Assembly (NCBI RefSeq): GCF_018130695.1
Contig: NZ_JAFCJX010000017.1
Span: 62,001 to 126,000 of the forward strand
Reading direction: 5' to 3'
Length of the DNA: 64,000 nucleotides
Origin: Bradyrhizobium jicamae
GTDB lineage: Bacteria > Pseudomonadota > Alphaproteobacteria > Rhizobiales > Xanthobacteraceae
A program made the translations under genes and the position numbers. Shown here one piece after another: positions 61,077-64,000 of this stretch. Every line of letters starts with the position of its first letter. The first letter of the stretch is position 1. The notes beneath the pieces are model-generated. The model ran no database searches and was not told the DNA's origin. It worked only from the letters and a program-made list of their open reading frames with translations.

Positions 61077-61565
61077 GTGAACAATCCGTCTATCCCTGAC
61101 ATCACTCTCCCGGCGTCTGACCATCGTCGCTTGGAACGGCTCGCGAAGGTCGGCGCAGATCAAGGCGACGTGGAAGCCCGCTATCTGTTGAGTGAGATCA
61201 ACCGTGCGGAGGTCGTCCCCGATCGCGCCGCCAGATTGGACAGCATCGTCACCATGGGTTCGTGGGTCACGTTCTGGTTCAACTGGGGTTTGCCTCGCGA
61301 GACGAGGCAACTGGTGTACCCCGAGGACCACACGTCCCAGCGAACCCAAGTACCAGCGATGTCACCGTTGGGCGCAGCATTGGTCGGGCTGAAGGTCGGA
61401 AGTGAAATCCCCTTCTTCACCGGCGGGCGCACCAACGTTGCCAGGGTCGAAAGCGTCAGTCGAGGTCATCCGAATGATGTTGTCAGGGGCCTGTTTAGCA
61501 ATCCGATGGTCAAGGGCAAAAAACTCCTCCTTGATGACGATGATCCCGGACCATCAGCAGCTTAG
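61077..61565 (+). CDS. Rnk/GreA C-terminal-domain protein, first copy
   Basis: A 162-residue protein from GTG 61077 (GAGGAGG upstream). C-terminal GreA/Rnk-like fold: SIVTMGSWVTFWFNWGLPRETRQLVYPED and MSPLGAALVGLKVGSEIPFF. Such proteins bind RNA polymerase via the secondary channel or, as Rnk, modulate nucleoside diphosphate kinase and transcription. 16 bp before a second copy. Confidence 0.8.
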   Translation: MNNPSIPDITLPASDHRRLERLAKVGADQGDVEARYLLSEINRAEVVPDRAARLDSIVTMGSWVTFWFNWGLPRETRQLVYPEDHTSQRTQVPAMSPLGAALVGLKVGSEIPFFTGGRTNVARVESVSRGHPNDVVRGLFSNPMVKGKKLLLDDDDPGPSAA

Positions 61566-61581
61566 AAAAGGAGAGGAGATA

Positions 61582-61995
61582 ATGAGCAGGACTAATCGCA
61601 AGGCGAACTCTGAAATTGTGTTGCCGCCCATAACGGTGATGGAGGACGAGGCTAGGCGTCTAAACGCCCTGGCCAATTCGAGCGCGATGCTCTTCCCGCG
61701 AGTGGCCCATTTCCTTGCGCGGGAGTTGGAGCGTGCGAGCGTCGTCACGGACAACTCCGATCTCCGCGGCGTGGTCCGCATGGGATCGCAGGTCCGGTAT
61801 TGCGATGACAAGACGGGTGAAGTGCGGGACGTGGTGTTGGTGTATCCGCATGAGGCGGACATAACGCTCAAGCGCGTCTCGGTTCTTACGCCGGTCGGAG
61901 CTGCGTTGATCGGACTGTCGGTGGGCCAAGCCATCGAGTTTCAAACGCCGGGTCACAACAAGCGGTCGTTAAGGGTACTAGGCGTGTCCAACTAA
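61582..61995 (+). CDS. Rnk/GreA C-terminal-domain protein, second copy
   Basis: A 137-residue protein with AGGAGAT upstream. VVRMGSQVRYCDDKTGEVRDVVLVYPHEADITLKRVSVLTPVGAALIGLSVGQAIEFQTPG is a textbook Rnk/GreA C-terminal domain, closer to consensus than its upstream neighbour. The N-terminus is helical (MEDEARRLNALANSS). Confidence 0.85.
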   Translation: MSRTNRKANSEIVLPPITVMEDEARRLNALANSSAMLFPRVAHFLARELERASVVTDNSDLRGVVRMGSQVRYCDDKTGEVRDVVLVYPHEADITLKRVSVLTPVGAALIGLSVGQAIEFQTPGHNKRSLRVLGVSN

Positions 61996-62037
61996 AGGCT
62001 CGCGGTGCCGTATGGCGTAAGCGGGAGGAGAAGCGAA

Positions 62038-62072
62038 GGCCCCGGGGCGCGTCAGCATGCCGGGGCCTTTTT
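62038..62072 (+). terminator. Rho-independent terminator of the Rnk pair
   Basis: Arms GGCCCCGG and CCGGGGCC followed by TTTTT, 43 bp after the second Rnk-like gene. Confidence 0.85.
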
Positions 62073-62075
62073 CGC

Positions 62076-62255
62076 CTAACGCTGATGGCCTAGTCCAAGT
62101 CCAAGGCTGAGAGCCTTCTGTCGCAACGAGCCTTCGGAGCGCTTCATCAGCTTCGAGAGTTTTGTCACTGGGGTGCGGGCCTTGGAATGCGCCTTGAGCA
62201 GCTTGACATCGTCCTTGGTGTACTCTCTGCGCTTGGTCTTTGTCTTTTTGGCCAC
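62076..62255 (-). CDS. Small basic HTH-like hypothetical protein
   Basis: From GTG 62255 (GGAGAAA upstream): AKKTKTKRREYTKDDVKLLK, then ARTPVTKLSKLMKRSEGSLRQKALSLGL. A basic tail plus a Myb/SANT-like or HTH helix set, common in Bradyrhizobium. 59 residues; a longer start at 62303 is possible. Confidence 0.65.
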   Translation of the reverse strand: MAKKTKTKRREYTKDDVKLLKAHSKARTPVTKLSKLMKRSEGSLRQKALSLGLGLGHQR

Positions 62256-62373
62256 TTGATATTTTCTCCGCCGTGATTGAGTTAACGGCTTTAAGGTGAT
62301 CATGCGAATGCGTCAAGCAAGCGCCAGCGCCAGATCGATCCAGTCGAAGCGTTTGGTCATGCTGCGAGCTGAC

Positions 62374-62406
62374 CAGGACATCGCGGACATTCTTGGTGTT
62401 TCTTCA
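62374..62406 (+). pseudogene. LuxR HTH fragment
   Basis: 33 bases differ at only 3 positions from 55526-55558, the HTH-coding part ([10 protein letters not shown]) of the intact luxR in this window. The match ends where the DnaB fragment begins, so this is a scar. Confidence 0.65.
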
Positions 62407-62798
62407 GGAGATCACTGAGATTACGACCGGGTTGAAGGCGCTGGCCAAAGAACTAAGTGTGCCAGTCATCGCCCTATCCCAGCTTTCGCGGTTGGTCGAA
62501 AACCGCGATGAAAAACGCCCCGCAACTCTCGGACCTTCGAGAATCAGGCTCGATTGAACAAGACGCCGACGTCGTATTGTTTGTGTTTCGCGAAGAATAT
62601 TATCTCAAGAACAAGGAGCCCAAGCCCGGCACCGATGAGTACCTCGCTTGGGAATCCGAGATGGGAGACGCTCGCGGCAACGCAGAGGTCATCATTGCCA
62701 AGCAGCGGCATGGTCCGACCGGCACAGTGCCTATGACGTTTCAAGGCGAGTTCACCCGGTTCTTCGACCTCGCCGAACATAGCCGCTTGCCGCGCTGA
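62405..62798 (+). pseudogene. dnaB: dnaB replicative helicase C-terminal fragment, frameshifted
   Basis: [39 protein letters not shown], a one-base C insertion near 62518, then [38 protein letters not shown] and [27 protein letters not shown]. This is the final third of DnaB; Walker A and the N-terminal domain are absent. Non-functional. Confidence 0.85.
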
Positions 62799-62999
62799 TC
62801 GGAGTGGCCCCGACTCTGGCGCCCCTTCAGACGTAAGTGGGCCAGCAGGGAGCAGGTGGAGATACAAGCCAGCTCTAGCATCGCCGCGATGCAAACGACG
62901 CTCTCCAACCCGAGCTAAACCAGTTCGCTCAACCGCCGGCCTTCACCAATTCGGGAAGATGACGCCGGACAAGCCGATCGAGGTGCTGTCGTGGCCTCA

Positions 63000-63165
63000 G
63001 GCGCTACGCGGGCAGCCGGAAAACTGGCCATTGAGGCGATCGAGACCGAGTCGGGCGGAAAGCTCCATGTTAGCGGTCAGGCGCGTCCAGGCACCACCAT
63101 CAACCTCTATTTCAACGACAGGTTCATAGCTGACGACCGCAGACGCCTCTCGGTCACGATCAACA
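63000..63165 (+). pseudogene. Remnant resembling a LysM-protein beta-sandwich domain
   Basis: AIEAIETESGGKLHVSGQARPGTTINLYFNDRFIA then LSVTINKDVVAGDP resembles the Ig-like/peptidoglycan-associated part of Rhizobiales LysM proteins. No start and no LysM domain are present, and the frame then runs antisense to the dehydrogenase gene. Confidence 0.4.
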
Positions 63166-63257
63166 AGGATGTGGTGGCCGGCGATCCGCTCGCGTCGGGC
63201 ATTTTTGAGGTGCTGGACGGGAGCGCGGAGGCCCGTCCGGCCGCGGAGCAGCGGCGC

Positions 63258-64000
63258 TTAGACCGGATTGATCGGTGGGCGACCGCCCAGCACCGCCGCA
63301 ACATTATCGAGTGCCGCAAAGCCCATGGCGTTCCGCGAGTCCACCGTGGCGCTCGCAACGTGCGGCGTCAGAAATACGTTCGGCAGTTCGGCAAAGCGTG
63401 TGTCGAAGGTCGGCTCCTTGCGGTAGACGTCGAGGCCGGCTGCGAACAAGTGGCCGGATTTAAGCGCATCGATCAAGGCATCTTCGTCAACCAGAGACCC
63501 GCGCGCCGCGTTCACGAACACCGCGCCGCGGGGAAGAAGACCGAATGCTTGGCGCGTCATCAACGTTCCGAACCCTCCTGGCACGTGCAGAGTGAGTATG
63601 TCGCAGCGCGGCAACATGTCGTTGATCTCTGCGACGAATTCGGCGCCCTGCTCGGCGTCGGCGGGCGCCCGTGCGCGATCATTGTAGAGAATACGCATAT
63701 TGAAGACTTGTGCGCGCCGGGCGACGGCCCGGCCGATGCGACCAAAGCCGACGATCCCAAGGGTTTGCCCATTTACCCGTTTGCCGAGCATGTCCGGCAT
63801 GCCGAACGATTTGCGCCAGCCAGCGCGCATGATCTGTTCGTACTGAGAGGCGCGCCGGCAGGCCGCGAGTATCAGCATGAACGCAAAATCCGCGGTGCAT
63901 TCCGTGAGGGCATCGGGCGCGTTCGTCACGACGATCCCGCGGGCGCGGGCCTCCTCCACGTCCATGTGGTCGAAACCGGCGCTCGGATTAGCAATGATGC
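63258..64000 (-). CDS. D-2-hydroxyacid dehydrogenase, 5' truncated by window edge
   Basis: About 247 residues of an NAD(P)-dependent D-isomer hydroxyacid dehydrogenase (glyoxylate/hydroxypyruvate reductase type); the frame (IANPSAGFDHMDV) runs past 64000. NAD-binding GFGRIG, and the catalytic Arg in NAARGSLVDE, Glu in DVYRKEP and His in LTPHVASATVDSR are intact. It reduces a 2-keto acid such as glyoxylate or hydroxypyruvate. Confidence 0.9.
   Translation of the reverse strand, partial: IIANPSAGFDHMDVEEARARGIVVTNAPDALTECTADFAFMLILAACRRASQYEQIMRAGWRKSFGMPDMLGKRVNGQTLGIVGFGRIGRAVARRAQVFNMRILYNDRARAPADAEQGAEFVAEINDMLPRCDILTLHVPGGFGTLMTRQAFGLLPRGAVFVNAARGSLVDEDALIDALKSGHLFAAGLDVYRKEPTFDTRFAELPNVFLTPHVASATVDSRNAMGFAALDNVAAVLGGRPPINPV

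Noticed and set aside
1-64000. CRISPR arrays, complete insertion sequences, rRNA
   Set aside because: No regularly spaced repeats, no transposase with intact motifs and no rRNA segments were seen by eye on either strand.

Overview
The window reads as an accessory, mosaic region of a high-GC alphaproteobacterium, most likely a Bradyrhizobium/Afipia/Rhodopseudomonas-type member of the Nitrobacteraceae. The evidence is recognition-based: clusters of tiny hypothetical genes of the kind scattered through Bradyrhizobium genomes (right end), a DUF6894-like remnant, AAHS-type transporters and a LuxI/LuxR pair beside a VirB-type conjugation operon. No ribosomal or core housekeeping block is present; the dnaB and tRNA-Met sequences are broken fragments.

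Layout. (1) 1-3100: partial TetR regulator, debris of transporter genes, then a TetX-like flavin monooxygenase followed by a truncated Tet-type efflux gene, divergent from a marR whose promoter carries two copies of a near-palindrome. (2) 3539-17310: catabolic module A, with a LysR regulator divergent from an operon FAH hydrolase - extradiol (VOC) dioxygenase - MhpA-like hydroxylase - AAHS transporter, then a hydroxyacyl-CoA dehydrogenase and a second FAH protein; exported metallo-beta-lactamase-fold proteins, a MarR/ABM/cytochrome b561 group and another MarR. (3) 17555-38434: pyruvate carboxylase and catabolic module B: flavin hydroxylase; decarboxylase (2,6-dihydroxybenzoate decarboxylase family) - dioxygenase - FAH; cupin - lipocalin - hydroxylase - FAH - dioxygenase; AAHS transporter and alpha/beta hydrolase; outer-membrane SphA/MetA-like protein; plus a TetR gene, a GST and a soluble chemoreceptor. 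The upstream regions of four module-B transcription units share a 21-bp motif, proposed here as the operator of the module (TetR at 26745 is the obvious candidate).

(4) 38471-41030: a boundary, with a strong terminator, a LuxR fragment joined to a LysR fragment, a large serine recombinase gene with a one-base frameshift, and a 3' fragment of a tRNA-Met gene with its terminator. (5) 41335-55657: a complete VirB-type conjugative type IV secretion operon on the minus strand in the order luxI-virB1-like-virB2-B3-B4-B5-eexN-B6-B7-B8-B9-B10-B11-virD4-LPD7 gene. It is preceded by a perfect 22-bp lux-box-like palindrome and a divergent luxR, so conjugation is probably under quorum sensing, as in the traI-trb operon of Ti plasmids but with a VirB-type apparatus. 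(6) 55658-64000: small hypothetical genes, several frameshifted, tandem Rnk/GreA-like genes, a LuxR-HTH/DnaB junction scar, a LysM-protein-like remnant and a partial D-2-hydroxyacid dehydrogenase running off the right edge.

The inferred biology is an integrative and conjugative element or genomic island carrying ring-cleavage catabolism: uptake (outer-membrane protein, AAHS permeases), decarboxylation, ring hydroxylation, extradiol cleavage, then FAH or alpha/beta-hydrolase C-C cleavage to small acids including pyruvate, with pyruvate carboxylase returning carbon to the TCA cycle. The exact substrate cannot be read from sequence.
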